Positions 1 through 9,602 of a DNA stretch of 64,000 nt are shown piece by piece. Below the pieces are notes generated by a model. That model had not been told where the DNA came from. It saw only the letters and a list, made by a program, of their open reading frames with translations, and did no database searches. Where the stretch lies: assembly GCA_028876495.1 (NCBI GenBank), contig JAGWRO010000089.1:1-64000 (forward strand). The letters are read 5' to 3'. The position numbers and the translations under genes are program-made. The first letter of the stretch is position 1. Every line of letters begins with the position of its first letter. The DNA comes from Bacteroidota bacterium. Lineage in GTDB: Bacteria > Bacteroidota > Bacteroidia > Chitinophagales > Chitinophagaceae.

Positions 1-1323
1 ATTATAATTGGAACCGGTTCGGGGAGTGCAGTGGCTCACCGCTGTGCCAAAGCAGGTAAAAAAACCGCTATAATAGATTATCTTCCTTATGGTGGCACCT
101 GCGCTTTAAGAGGATGTGATCCAAAAAAAGTACTGGTGGGACTTGCTCATGTTTTATCGCTCAACGAGCAACTGAAGGAAAAGGGAATCTCTACTGCCGC
201 TACTGCTTCCTGGAAAGATTTAATGGAATTCAAGAAAACGTTTACAGAACACAGACCGCCTAAAAACGAAGAGAGTTTAAAAAAAGCCGGGGTTACTACC
301 TACCACGGCAGAGCCGTATTTATCAATGAAAATATGTTGCAGGTTAATGGAACCACTTTGCAAGGAAAGAAGTTTGTTTTTGCCAATGGCGCTAAACCGC
401 GCCGACTTAATATTCCGGGAGAAGATTTATTAATAATCAGTACTGATTTTTTGGAACTGGGAAAATTACCCGAAGAAATGCTGTTTGTTGGCGGGGGTTA
501 TATTGCTTTTGAATTTGCACATATTGTTTCGCGGTTTGGAGTAAAAGCAACGATTGTCCACCGGGGTGAAAGGCCTTTGGAAAACTTTGATGCTGATCTC
601 GTTAAACTTTTGATGAAAGCCAGCGAAGACCTGGGAATTAAAATTATATTAAATGCTGAGGTAAAAAGTATAACCAAAGAAAATAGCCGTTTCATTGTTC
701 ATGCTGAGCAGAATGGGAAAGAAGTAAATTTTACTACTTCCCTTGCAGTACATGCTGCCGGAAGAACAGCCGATATAGAAGATATGGGATTAGAAAAGTT
801 GGGCGTTACCGTCAATAAAAAAGGAGTAGCTGTGAATGAGTATATGCAAAGTGTGTCGAACGCGAACGTATATTCTTGCGGTGATGCCAATGATAAAGGT
901 TTGCCGTTAACGCCTGTTGGAGGGAAGGAAGCAATTGTGCTGGCCAGTAATTTATTAAAAGGAAATCATGTTAAAATTGAGTATGGTCATATCCCTTCCA
1001 ATGTCTTTACCATTCCGGCTCTTGGGGCTGTTGGGTTAGCGGAAGATGAGGCAAAAAATGAAAACTTAAATTACATCGTACATTTTAAAGAGACTACAGA
1101 TTGGTATGCTTCAAGGCGGTTGAATGAACCGGTATCTGCTTTTAAAACAATTGTGGGTAGAGATACCGACCAAATACTTGGCGCACATCTCTTAGGCCCC
1201 AATGCCGAAGAAATCATCAACATTTTTGCGTTAGCCATAAACACAGGCGTGAAAGCAGGCGATTTGAAAAAAACAATTTTTTCTTATCCTACGAATGCTT
1301 CGGATATTGTTTATATGTTATAA
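1..1323 (+). CDS. FAD/NAD(P)-dependent disulfide oxidoreductase (glutathione/mercuric reductase family), 5'-truncated
   Basis: The reading frame is open from base 1, so the true start lies left of the window. The first residues carry the FAD-binding GTGSGSA motif, followed by the redox-active disulfide in GGTCALRGC (Cys-x4-Cys). A central NAD(P)-binding segment has GGGYIAFE, an FAD site has CGDAND near residue 290, and the C-terminal dimerisation domain follows. This is the class I pyridine nucleotide-disulfide oxidoreductase layout. The C-terminus lacks the HPT-x-E catalytic motif of classical glutathione reductase and has FSYPTNASD instead, a form common in broad-specificity members. The substrate cannot be assigned; a role in thiol or metal stress fits the neighbourhood but is inferred. 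Confidence 0.9.
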   Translation: MIIGTGSGSAVAHRCAKAGKKTAIIDYLPYGGTCALRGCDPKKVLVGLAHVLSLNEQLKEKGISTAATASWKDLMEFKKTFTEHRPPKNEESLKKAGVTTYHGRAVFINENMLQVNGTTLQGKKFVFANGAKPRRLNIPGEDLLIISTDFLELGKLPEEMLFVGGGYIAFEFAHIVSRFGVKATIVHRGERPLENFDADLVKLLMKASEDLGIKIILNAEVKSITKENSRFIVHAEQNGKEVNFTTSLAVHAAGRTADIEDMGLEKLGVTVNKKGVAVNEYMQSVSNANVYSCGDANDKGLPLTPVGGKEAIVLASNLLKGNHVKIEYGHIPSNVFTIPALGAVGLAEDEAKNENLNYIVHFKETTDWYASRRLNEPVSAFKTIVGRDTDQILGAHLLGPNAEEIINIFALAINTGVKAGDLKKTIFSYPTNASDIVYML

Positions 1324-1365
1324 CTACAACTGAATGGAAAAGCTTCGCAGAAAATAAAACAATCA

Positions 1366-1723
1366 ATGGGCTTTTATACAACTAGGGCGGCCTTCGCAGT
1401 TGGTCACTATGTGGAAGGCTTTTGCATAGTTGTTCGTGATGATATTGAAATACATTTATTGAAGCCGGGTGTGATGAAAGCTGGAGAAATACAGGTGCAT
1501 CTTTACAGAAAACCCGGTATGGAGTGGTGCAGAAAGTTTTATAGAAGGCACAGCAAGTTACAGAATACAAATGCAAGGTATAGAAGAACTATTTGAAGAA
1601 TACAAAAGCAAAGGTGCACTGCATAGTAGGAGCACAAAAGTGGAAAAGCAGCCCAGGGGAGATAAAGAATTTCATGCAGTAGATCATCATCATAATCTTC
1701 TTACTTTTTATGAAGAAATTTGA
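1366..1723 (+). pseudogene. Broken VOC-superfamily (glyoxalase/bleomycin-resistance-like) gene
   Basis: Two frames together look like one small VOC protein. The first frame (from about 1366) contains VVRDDIEIHLLKPG, matching the strand that carries a metal-ligand His in bleomycin-resistance-like proteins. The second frame (from about 1529 to the stop at 1721) gives AESFIEGTASYRIQ, GIEELFEEYKSKGAL and FHAVDHHHNLLTFYEEI, the typical second beta-alpha-beta-beta-beta module. At least one frameshift separates them near 1500-1530. The start and the N-terminal strand are not recognisable. The assignment rests on motif resemblance only. Confidence 0.5.
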
Positions 1724-1748
1724 ACAACGATTTTGAATTTTCGCGTCT

Positions 1749-1756
1749 TAGATTTG
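1749..1756 (+). promoter_or_regulatory. Candidate Bacteroidota promoter -7 element (TAGATTTG)
   Basis: TAGATTTG fits the Bacteroidota consensus TAnnTTTG and lies 25 bases upstream of the nucleoside phosphorylase start. No well-spaced -33 TTTG is visible. Confidence 0.35.
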
Positions 1757-1781
1757 CAAAACAAGCATTCTTTAAACTATA

Positions 1782-2579
1782 ATGGAAAGTATTTTAAATA
1801 ATAAGTTTTATAAAGAACCCTCTATCTTTCTTCCGGAAAATCTGCTTCGCGAAGCAAGAAGGCAAAAGAATAAAAAAGAGTGCAAGGTGCCGGCTGTTTG
1901 TTTACTTGACCCAGATGGAGATGTAGCTGATTATCTTATAAGACAAAAGCTGGCATCAAAAAACGAATGCTGGGCTTGCTATCACTCTTCCCTTTACACG
2001 TTTCATCTTGATGGCATTACAATTGGTATTGTCCCTTGCATTGTCGGTTCGTCTTATGCAGTTTTGGTGGCAGAACAATTATTTGTGTCTGGTTGTAGTT
2101 TATTAATCAGTATAACGTCTGCCGGTATAATCAATCAGCCCGGCAATTCTAAAAGGTTCGCCTTAATAACAAATGCGATACGGGATGAAGGGACAAGTTA
2201 TCATTATTTACCACCGGGTAAGCCTTCAACTTTAAAAAGAGAAATATTGCAAATACTATCTCCTTCAATGCAGGAATCAGGATGTACTTATTTTGAGGCA
2301 CGTAGCTGGACAACCGATGCCCCTTACCGGGAAACACAGTCTGCTATTGATGAGATGAAAAAACAAGATGTAGTTTGTGTTGAAATGGAAGCAGCTTCAC
2401 TCTATGCACTTTCACAAGTAAAAAATTATAGAATTATTTGTTTTGCGCATCTTACCAATTCAATGGCCCTTTCTGAAGGCGATTTTGAAAAAGGGGAAGA
2501 ATTTGGAAGCCCCGATACCTTAAATTTGATCAGGTTTTTGCTAAGTGTGCCAGGGATTGTAAGAGAAAATATTGATTGA
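1782..2579 (+). CDS. Nucleoside phosphorylase (PNP/UDP family, uridine phosphorylase-like)
   Basis: The 265-residue protein matches the nucleoside phosphorylase fold. The phosphate-site region includes ISITSAGII (about residues 108-116), the substrate region has IRDEGTSYHYLPPG, SWTTDAPYRET corresponds to the segment that often follows a catalytic loop in uridine phosphorylases, and VEMEAASLYAL near residue 205 is the signature that binds the ribose hydroxyls through Glu-Met-Glu. It should split a nucleoside with phosphate into base and sugar 1-phosphate in the cytosol. Whether the base is uracil or a purine cannot be decided from sequence. It stands alone in its transcript, 60 bases ahead of a methyltransferase gene on the same strand. 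Confidence 0.85.
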   Translation: MESILNNKFYKEPSIFLPENLLREARRQKNKKECKVPAVCLLDPDGDVADYLIRQKLASKNECWACYHSSLYTFHLDGITIGIVPCIVGSSYAVLVAEQLFVSGCSLLISITSAGIINQPGNSKRFALITNAIRDEGTSYHYLPPGKPSTLKREILQILSPSMQESGCTYFEARSWTTDAPYRETQSAIDEMKKQDVVCVEMEAASLYALSQVKNYRIICFAHLTNSMALSEGDFEKGEEFGSPDTLNLIRFLLSVPGIVRENID

Positions 2580-2638
2580 CCTTTTATGAAAGGGAGATAA
2601 CATATTGGAATGTATTTTAAGAAATTAATATCACAGAA

Positions 2639-3256
2639 ATGATTACCAAAGAGCAACAACACTGGGATAATATTTATGATACAAAAGCTGAAGATGAGGT
2701 AAGCTGGTTTCAGCCTTATCCGAAAACTTCAATGGAGTTTCTTGAATTATTTAACCTGCCATTACATGCAAATATTATTGATATAGGTGGCGGCGACAGC
2801 CACTTTGTAGATGCCTTGATTGATAAAGGATATCAGAATATTTGGGTGCTGGATATTTCTGTTCATGCAATTGAAAGGGCAAAAGAGAGATTACGGGAAA
2901 AAGCGTCTAAAGTTCATTGGATTATTTCTGATATTACCGAATTTAAACCACCGGTTCAATACGATTTGTGGCACGACAGGGCAGCATTTCATTTTCTTAC
3001 CACCGAAGAAAAAATAAATAAATATGTTTCACTGGCAGAACAGGCTATTAAACAAAACGGCTATTTAATATTGGGAACCTTTTCAGAAACTGGGCCTGAC
3101 AAATGTAGCGGATTAGATGTAAAAAAATACTCTGAAACTTCCATGTCGGCCCGATTTGAAATAGCGTTTGACAGGATTAAATGCATCCATGAAAATCATT
3201 CAACTCCATTTAATACTGTACAGAATTTTTTGTTTTGTAGTTTTAAAAGAAAATAA
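2639..3256 (+). CDS. Class I SAM-dependent methyltransferase
   Basis: The 205-residue protein begins with the QHWDNIYDTKAEDEVSWFQ segment typical of small SAM methyltransferases. It has motif I NIIDIGGGDSHFVDAL (residues about 45-60), the acidic end of beta-2 in VLDISVHAIERAKER and a motif II/III region in DLWHDRAAFHFLT and GYLILGTFS. The fold is clear but the methyl acceptor is not. Related proteins are often annotated as trans-aconitate or thiopurine methyltransferase-like. It follows the phosphorylase by 59 bases and may be cotranscribed with it. Confidence 0.85.
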   Translation: MITKEQQHWDNIYDTKAEDEVSWFQPYPKTSMEFLELFNLPLHANIIDIGGGDSHFVDALIDKGYQNIWVLDISVHAIERAKERLREKASKVHWIISDITEFKPPVQYDLWHDRAAFHFLTTEEKINKYVSLAEQAIKQNGYLILGTFSETGPDKCSGLDVKKYSETSMSARFEIAFDRIKCIHENHSTPFNTVQNFLFCSFKRK

Positions 3257-3383
3257 TACGTGAGTTGTACTTAATCTTAGTAAATCAGATTCTTTCTCAT
3301 AATTTTTTTACAAATTGGTAATGTTCCCGCTTTTGCAAATCTTTCAATTTTATGGAAGGTTCATTAATTTAAATATAAAATAT

Positions 3384-3391
3384 TATTTTCG
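3384..3391 (+). promoter_or_regulatory. Candidate promoter -7 element (TATTTTCG) before the metal block
   Basis: TATTTTCG differs by one base from TAnnTTTG and is followed by GCACC, a common transcription-start context in Bacteroidota. It lies just before the small secreted protein that heads the czcA-czcB block. Confidence 0.35.
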
Positions 3392-3397
3392 CACCCG

Positions 3398-3709
3398 ATG
3401 AAATTTTTTGCTTTCATAATGGCGGTTATAGTTTTGGCAATGAGCGTAATGCCGTGCGCCGATGACGCTAATGCTATGATTAAAGTAAAAACAGAATTTA
3501 AACAAGCATCTCATCAACAGGATAATCCAAAAAATGATGCCTGTTCGCCTTTTTGTCAATGTTCATGTTGTGTGGGTTTTACCATCAGTCATTTCCCTTC
3601 ATCATTTCCTTTAATTTCATTTACAGTAAAAAAACAAATAAGTAGTTTTCTTCCTTCTGAAGTTATAGATATTACCCTTCCCGTTTGGCAGCCGCCGCAA
3701 TTAGTATAA
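3398..3709 (+). CDS. Small exported Cys-rich protein (DUF6660-like)
   Basis: This 103-residue protein has an N-terminal signal sequence (MKFFAFIMAVIVLAMSVMPC), possibly a lipoprotein signal. The central cysteine cluster CSPFCQCSCC could bind soft metals, and the rest is a short hydrophilic tail. It resembles the small DUF6660-type proteins that in Bacteroidota sit directly in front of CzcA/CusA pumps, as here, with the pump starting 77 bases downstream. The context suggests a periplasmic metal-binding accessory factor. No enzymatic motif is present, and the metal-binding role is inferred from the cysteines and the neighbours. Confidence 0.7.
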   Translation: MKFFAFIMAVIVLAMSVMPCADDANAMIKVKTEFKQASHQQDNPKNDACSPFCQCSCCVGFTISHFPSSFPLISFTVKKQISSFLPSEVIDITLPVWQPPQLV

Positions 3710-3786
3710 CACTTCCAGTTTAGTATTATGCCTTAAAGCCTTATGGCTACAGCGCATTATTATTTCATGTTTAGAAATTTATATTA

Positions 3787-6700
3787 ATGTTAGAAAATAT
3801 TATACAGTTTAGTATTAAAAATAAACTCGTCATTGGCGTAATGACGTTAGCTCTTGTTGTTTGGGGTGTATGGAGTGCCACACAATTGCCGATAGACGCA
3901 GTACCGGATATTACCAACAACCAGGTGCAGATTATAACGATTACGCCTACACTGGCAACCCAGGAGGTAGAACAATTTGTTACTTACCCGATAGAACAAA
4001 GCATTGCCAATTTGCCCGACCTTGAAGAGATTCGTTCTATTTCCCGTTTCGGACTTTCAGTTATTACGGTGGTTTTTAAGGATAATGTAAATATTTATTT
4101 TGCCCGGCAACTTATCAATGAAAAATTAAAATCAGCGGAAGAACAAATCCCCAAAGGTGTCGGCACACCTGAGCTAGCCCCTGTCAGCACGGGTTTAGGA
4201 CAAATATATGAGTATGTTATCCATCCCAAAAAAGGAAGTGAAAACAAATACAGTTCTTCTGATTTGCGCACCATGCAGGATTGGATTGTAGCGCGTCAAT
4301 TATACGGCACGCCAGGCATTGCAGAAGTGAACAGTTTTGGCGGAATGCTGAAACAATATGAAGTAGCGGTTAATCCTGACAGGTTGAAAGCATTAAATGT
4401 TAGCATTGCGGAGATATTCACTGCTCTGGGAAAAAATAATCAAAATACAGGTGGCGCTTACATTGAAAAAGGGCCGGATGCCTATTTTATCAGGGGCATT
4501 GGTTTGGTTACTTCATTGGATGATATTGGAAAAATTGTTGTAAAAAATACAAATGGTATCCCTGTATTGATTAGAGATGTGGCTAATGTACGTTTCGGAC
4601 ATGCCATAAGATATGGAGCCATGACAAGAAATGGAGAAAATGAAGTGGTGGGCGGTATTGTAATGATGCTCAAAGGCGCTAACAGCGCGGAAGTTACCAA
4701 TCGTGTGAAGGCTAAAATGGAAATCATTAAAAAATCTTTGCCTGCTGATGTGGATATAGAACCTTATCTCGATAGAACCAATTTGGTTAAAAGAGCCATT
4801 TCTACGGTGGAAAGAAATTTAACTGAAGGGGCTTTAATTGTCATTCTTGTTTTAGTAGTTTTCTTAGGAAATTTTCGGGCAGGTTTAATTGTTGCATCTG
4901 CCATTCCTTTATCGCTGCTTTTTGCATTAGCATTAATGAATGTATTTGGTGTGTCTGCAAATCTTATGAGCCTTGGTGCAATTGACTTTGGATTAATTGT
5001 AGATGGCGCTGTGATAATCGTAGAAAATGTTTTGCACAAACTATCTCATTCGCATAAGTTGTCAGGGAAGCTAACTCAAAAGCAAATGGATGAAACCGTA
5101 AACGGCAGTGCAAAACAAATGATGAGTTCCGCGGCCTTTGGTCAAATCATTATCCTGATTGTCTACTTGCCTATTCTTTCTTTGCAGGGAATAGAAGGAA
5201 AGATGTTTCGTCCAATGGCCGAAACAGTAGCCTTTGCCATTCTGGGCGCATTAATTCTTTCATTGACTTATATCCCGATGGCATCTTCTTTATTTCTTTC
5301 AAAAAACATAAAGCATAAAGTAACTTTTGCTGATAGAATGATGAATTTCTTTCAGCGTTTATGCAATCCCGTTATACACTGGGCAGTCAGATTTAAATAT
5401 GCAGTAGTTAGTGTTGCGGCTTTGTTAACCATCATCGCAATTGTTATTTTTAGCCGTATGGGTGGCGAATTTATACCGCAATTGGAAGAAGGCGATTATG
5501 CCTTTGAATTTTTTATGCCGCAAGGCACTTCACTTTCACAGAGCATCGAAACATCCATGCAGGCATCAAGGATTTTAAAATCTTTTCCAGAAGTAAAAGA
5601 GGTAATTGATAAAACAGGAAGTGCAGAAATTCCAACCGACCCAATGCCGCCGGAGGCTTCAGATATAATGATTATTTTAAAAGATAAAAAAGATTGGGTT
5701 ACAACAAAAGATTATAAGAAACTGGCTGAGTTAATGGAAGACAAATTAAAACAAATACCAGGTGCTTCTTTTGAAGCAAGCCAGCCAATACAAATGCGTT
5801 TCAATGAATTAATGACTGGTGTAAAACAGGATGTTGCCATAAAGATTTTTGGTGATAATTTAGATACACTTGCCGCGTTAGGACCGAAGCTTGCAAAAGT
5901 TATTCAAACTGTACCCGGTGTGGAAACGCCCAAGGTAGAACGGACAACCGGGCTTCCACAAATAACTATTACTTACGACAGAAACCGCATTGCCAGTTAT
6001 GGATTGAATATTGAAGATGTAAACGATGTGATTAGTACTGCATTTGCAGGCAAGAAAGCAGGTGTTGTTTTTGAAAATGAAAGAAGGTTTGATTTGGTGG
6101 TTCGTCTTGATACTACAAATCGTACTTCTATTGAGGATGTTGCTAATTTATATATTCCGACTCCAAGCGGTATTCAGATTCCTTTAAGCCAGGTGGCCAC
6201 CGTAGCATTTAAAGATGGACCGGCGCAAATAAGCCGTGAAGATGCCAAACGAAGGATTGTTATTGGCTTTAATGTAAAAGACAGGGATGTGCAATCTGTA
6301 GTAAAAGATATTCAGCAGAAGTTGAAAAACTTTTATCTTCCTACCGGCTATTATCTTACTTATGGCGGCACATTTGAAAACCTGCAAAAGGCATCTGCAA
6401 GGTTAATGATTGCAGTTCCGGCAGCTTTGTTGCTTATTTTTATAATGCTGTATTTTACTTTTAATTCAGCAAAACAGGCAACCATTATTTTCACTGCTAT
6501 TCCAATGGCCGCTATTGGTGGAGTGTTTGCTTTATTGATTCGCGGCATGCCATTTAGCATCTCAGCAGGGGTTGGCTTTATTGCTTTGTTTGGTGTGGCA
6601 GTTTTAAATGGAATTGTTTTGATAAGCACTTTTAATCAATTGGCAAAAGATGGAATAACGGATGTAGTGCAAAGAGTGTATGAAGGAACAAAAATCCGTT

Positions 6701-8118
6701 TACGCCCCGTGTTGATGACAGCAACCGTAGCATCACTTGGTTTCCTGCCAATGGCAATATCTACAGGTGCAGGTGCAGAAGTGCAAAAGCCTTTAGCGAC
6801 AGTAGTTATAGGTGGATTGTTAACGGCAACCATACTAACATTGGTGGTACTTCCATTACTTTATATCATTTTTACAAAAACGAAAAAAATAGGAGATTTC
6901 TCAATACAAAAAGTGGTAAGCATAACCGTTATTATCTTTATTTCTCAAACTATTTTTGTTCAAAAAGCAAACGCCCAAACCCGCATTTCTTTTAGTGCAG
7001 CTTATGATACAGCTTTGGTAAACAACCTTCAAATTCATGCAAGTGATTTACAAATTCAAAGAAGCAGTGTATTGCAAAATACGTGGTTTGATGTTCCAAA
7101 AACGGGTGTGTTTATAGAAAATGAAGATATCAATCCGCAGGATAAACAGGGCGTTTTAAAAATTGGTTTATCCCAGGGACTTGAATGGCCCGGCGTATAT
7201 GAAGCAAGAAAAACTTTATTGCAACAACAAGTGAAATCTGTGGAAATATCAAAAAGAATAAAAGCATTGGAAATTAAAAGGGATGTACAGGAAACCTACT
7301 ATAATCTATGGTATTTTGAAAGCAAACAATTGTTATGGAAAAGATTGGATAGTATTTATTCTTCATTGGCCAAAGCTGCGTTGCTAAGGGTTAGAACCGG
7401 TGAAAGTGCAGGACTGGATAGTATTGCAGCGTTGGCAAAATCAAAAGAAGTTTCTGTTCAACTAAGTTTGTTGCAACGGGATATACAGGTGCAACAGGAA
7501 AACTTGAAAAAGCTGTTAAGTACATCGGTTAATTATTTGCCGGAAACAAATACACTTCAAAAAGTAACAGTATCATTTTTAGATAGCAGTTCACTGAACG
7601 ATCATCCGCAATTGCAATTGCAACAACAGAATATAAACATTTCACAAGCCGAAATAAATGTGCAGAAACAAAACCGCAATCCGAACTTTGAAGGAAGATT
7701 TTTTTCACAGCGATTGTATGGATTGAAAAATCCTTATTCCGGCTTTTCAGTTACAGTTGGCATTCCGCTTTTTGGCGGAGGGGTTTATAGAAATAAAATA
7801 AGAGCTGCCGAATTGGAAACTAATTATCAGCAAACCGTTTTGGATTATGAAAGACTTTCATTAAGCACCAATTACAACCAGGCTTACCAGCAATTACTCA
7901 AAGACAAGGAATTGGTAAACTATTATGAAAGCACCGGATTGGAACAGGCAGGCGCCATTTTAAAATCAGCCAACATTGCATACAGGGCGGGCGAAATAAG
8001 TTTTGCAGAGCTATCCCAATTCTTAACACAGGCCATAGACATTCAGAAAAATTATTTGGATGTACTCAGCCAATACAATCAATCAGCAATTCAATTGAAT
8101 TATTATTTAAACAGATAA
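3787..8118 (+). CDS. czcA: Heavy-metal efflux RND transporter CzcA fused to a TolC-like outer-membrane channel
   Basis: The 1443-residue protein has two modules. Residues 1 to about 1035 are a full HME-type RND pump: IEFSIKNK-like start, TM1, two periplasmic loops and twelve membrane spans. DFGLIVDGAVIIVEN in TM4 (about residue 400) resembles the CzcA (Zn/Co/Cd) signature rather than the CusA one. Residues about 1040-1065 form a hydrophobic stretch ending KANAQ, like a signal peptide. Residues about 1066-1443 are an OEP/TolC coiled-coil repeat protein. The pump would drive divalent cations out with proton influx, with the adaptor gene 5 bases downstream. Such fusions are known in Bacteroidota. 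The internal signal-like segment leaves open whether the two halves are separated after export. Confidence 0.93.
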   Translation: MLENIIQFSIKNKLVIGVMTLALVVWGVWSATQLPIDAVPDITNNQVQIITITPTLATQEVEQFVTYPIEQSIANLPDLEEIRSISRFGLSVITVVFKDNVNIYFARQLINEKLKSAEEQIPKGVGTPELAPVSTGLGQIYEYVIHPKKGSENKYSSSDLRTMQDWIVARQLYGTPGIAEVNSFGGMLKQYEVAVNPDRLKALNVSIAEIFTALGKNNQNTGGAYIEKGPDAYFIRGIGLVTSLDDIGKIVVKNTNGIPVLIRDVANVRFGHAIRYGAMTRNGENEVVGGIVMMLKGANSAEVTNRVKAKMEIIKKSLPADVDIEPYLDRTNLVKRAISTVERNLTEGALIVILVLVVFLGNFRAGLIVASAIPLSLLFALALMNVFGVSANLMSLGAIDFGLIVDGAVIIVENVLHKLSHSHKLSGKLTQKQMDETVNGSAKQMMSSAAFGQIIILIVYLPILSLQGIEGKMFRPMAETVAFAILGALILSLTYIPMASSLFLSKNIKHKVTFADRMMNFFQRLCNPVIHWAVRFKYAVVSVAALLTIIAIVIFSRMGGEFIPQLEEGDYAFEFFMPQGTSLSQSIETSMQASRILKSFPEVKEVIDKTGSAEIPTDPMPPEASDIMIILKDKKDWVTTKDYKKLAELMEDKLKQIPGASFEASQPIQMRFNELMTGVKQDVAIKIFGDNLDTLAALGPKLAKVIQTVPGVETPKVERTTGLPQITITYDRNRIASYGLNIEDVNDVISTAFAGKKAGVVFENERRFDLVVRLDTTNRTSIEDVANLYIPTPSGIQIPLSQVATVAFKDGPAQISREDAKRRIVIGFNVKDRDVQSVVKDIQQKLKNFYLPTGYYLTYGGTFENLQKASARLMIAVPAALLLIFIMLYFTFNSAKQATIIFTAIPMAAIGGVFALLIRGMPFSISAGVGFIALFGVAVLNGIVLISTFNQLAKDGITDVVQRVYEGTKIRLRPVLMTATVASLGFLPMAISTGAGAEVQKPLATVVIGGLLTATILTLVVLPLLYIIFTKTKKIGDFSIQKVVSITVIIFISQTIFVQKANAQTRISFSAAYDTALVNNLQIHASDLQIQRSSVLQNTWFDVPKTGVFIENEDINPQDKQGVLKIGLSQGLEWPGVYEARKTLLQQQVKSVEISKRIKALEIKRDVQETYYNLWYFESKQLLWKRLDSIYSSLAKAALLRVRTGESAGLDSIAALAKSKEVSVQLSLLQRDIQVQQENLKKLLSTSVNYLPETNTLQKVTVSFLDSSSLNDHPQLQLQQQNINISQAEINVQKQNRNPNFEGRFFSQRLYGLKNPYSGFSVTVGIPLFGGGVYRNKIRAAELETNYQQTVLDYERLSLSTNYNQAYQQLLKDKELVNYYESTGLEQAGAILKSANIAYRAGEISFAELSQFLTQAIDIQKNYLDVLSQYNQSAIQLNYYLNR

Positions 8119-8123
8119 AAGAA

Positions 8124-9344
8124 ATGAGAAAATATATTTTAATACTAAGCCTAATCACTCTTATTACTTCATGCGGAAGTAAGGCAACCGAAACCGTAAA
8201 AGAAGAATCACACACTGAAGAAGCGCCATCAAATTTTGTTTCATTAACGGGATTACAAATGAAAACATCGGATATAGAATTAGGCACAATTGAACAAAAA
8301 AATCTCAAAAATTCCATTAAAGCAAATGGCATGCTTTCAGTTCCTAATCAGAATAAAGCATTTGTAACTTCTGTAAATAGTGGAGTGATAAAAACCTTGC
8401 TCATTCAACCGGGTGATTTTGTTCGCAAAGGCCAGGCTGTGGCAACTATAATTAACCCTGATGTAGCGGGCATTCAGCAACAATTGCAAACTGTAAACGC
8501 ACAAATAAGCCTTAATGAAATAGAATATAATCGCCAGAAAGAATTGGTAGCAGGCAATGCAGCGCCATTAAAAAATGTTCAAAGAGTGGAAAGTGAATTA
8601 ACAACGTTTAAGGCTACACGAAATTCATTACAAAAGCAATTAACAACTATGGGCATTCCTGTTTCAAGCGTAAATAAGGGGAATATCATTACTACACTCA
8701 CTATCACTGCGCCTATTAGCGGCACGGTGAGCAATGTAACAGCCCAAATTGGTTCCGATGTAAACCCTTCCACGCCTATTGCAGGTATCGTGAACAACGC
8801 GCTACTGCATCTTGATGTATTTGTGTTTGAAAAAGACTTGCCCAAAGTACACGACAAACAAACTATCCATTTTACATTAACCAATAATCCCGGAAAAGAA
8901 TATGATGCACAGATTTATTCCATAGGCACAGCATTTGCCAATGAAAGCAAAACAATTCCTATTCATGCGGTAGTAAAAGGAGATAAAAAGGGTTTGATTG
9001 AAGGAATGAATATCACCGCTGTGATTAGCATTGGAGACGCATTAGTTTCCGCAGTTCCTTCAGATGCGATAGTGAATTTTCAAGGACAGGATTATATCTT
9101 TGTTTTAAGCAAAGAAGCGCCTGCAAGTCATGAAGAAAAAAAGGAAGACAGCAGCGGAAACAAGGATGAACATAAAGAAGAGCGAGGTTTGAATTTTGAA
9201 AGAGTTCCCGTGATAAAAGGCATATCTGATGTAGGTTATACAGAAATAACTCTTTTTAAAAATATACCACAAGATGCAAAGATTATAACAAAGGGGGCAT
9301 TTTTTGCAATGGCAAAAATGACGAATGCAGGAGAGGATGAGTAA
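8124..9344 (+). CDS. czcB: RND efflux periplasmic adaptor (CzcB/CusB-type lipoprotein)
   Basis: The 406-residue protein starts with a lipoprotein signal (LITLITSCGS, Cys about residue 17), so it should be lipid-anchored in the periplasm. It has the barrel-sandwich halves (GVIKTLLIQPGDFVRKGQ and ITAPISGTVSNVTAQIGS) around a coiled-coil hairpin, then a beta-barrel and a membrane-proximal domain. It lies 5 bases after the czcA-tolC fusion, so translation is probably coupled. A Glu/Lys/His-rich insert (SHEEKKEDSS to EHKEERG, about residues 333-355) near the C-terminus may bind metal. It links pump to channel and may load metal ions. Confidence 0.93.
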   Translation: MRKYILILSLITLITSCGSKATETVKEESHTEEAPSNFVSLTGLQMKTSDIELGTIEQKNLKNSIKANGMLSVPNQNKAFVTSVNSGVIKTLLIQPGDFVRKGQAVATIINPDVAGIQQQLQTVNAQISLNEIEYNRQKELVAGNAAPLKNVQRVESELTTFKATRNSLQKQLTTMGIPVSSVNKGNIITTLTITAPISGTVSNVTAQIGSDVNPSTPIAGIVNNALLHLDVFVFEKDLPKVHDKQTIHFTLTNNPGKEYDAQIYSIGTAFANESKTIPIHAVVKGDKKGLIEGMNITAVISIGDALVSAVPSDAIVNFQGQDYIFVLSKEAPASHEEKKEDSSGNKDEHKEERGLNFERVPVIKGISDVGYTEITLFKNIPQDAKIITKGAFFAMAKMTNAGEDE

Positions 9345-9602
9345 AGATATAAACTCATATTCTTCTACAATAATAATGACAGCAGTAAAAGGACAAATAA
9401 TGAGGATTTTGATTTTGATAATACATTTCAAAGGAATAAATAAACAAACGTTCATGTAGTTAAATACAGATTGTTCTAAAACTTAAATGTATGAAACGTG
9501 TTATTTAGTTTTCTTATTTCAGGGTTTCTTAGAGAATTTACCGATTTCGCAAATTGAACCGATAAAATCAAAGGAAATTGCACGACTAAACTCCATATTC
9601 AA

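Noticed and set aside
1382-1576. A 64-codon minus-strand frame opposite the VOC remnant
   Set aside because: It lies opposite a better supported broken coding region and has no family signature.
3787-8118. Whether the CzcA-TolC fusion is a sequencing artefact
   Set aside because: Such fusions of about 1440 residues are known in Bacteroidota, the frame is clean, and both halves are intact.
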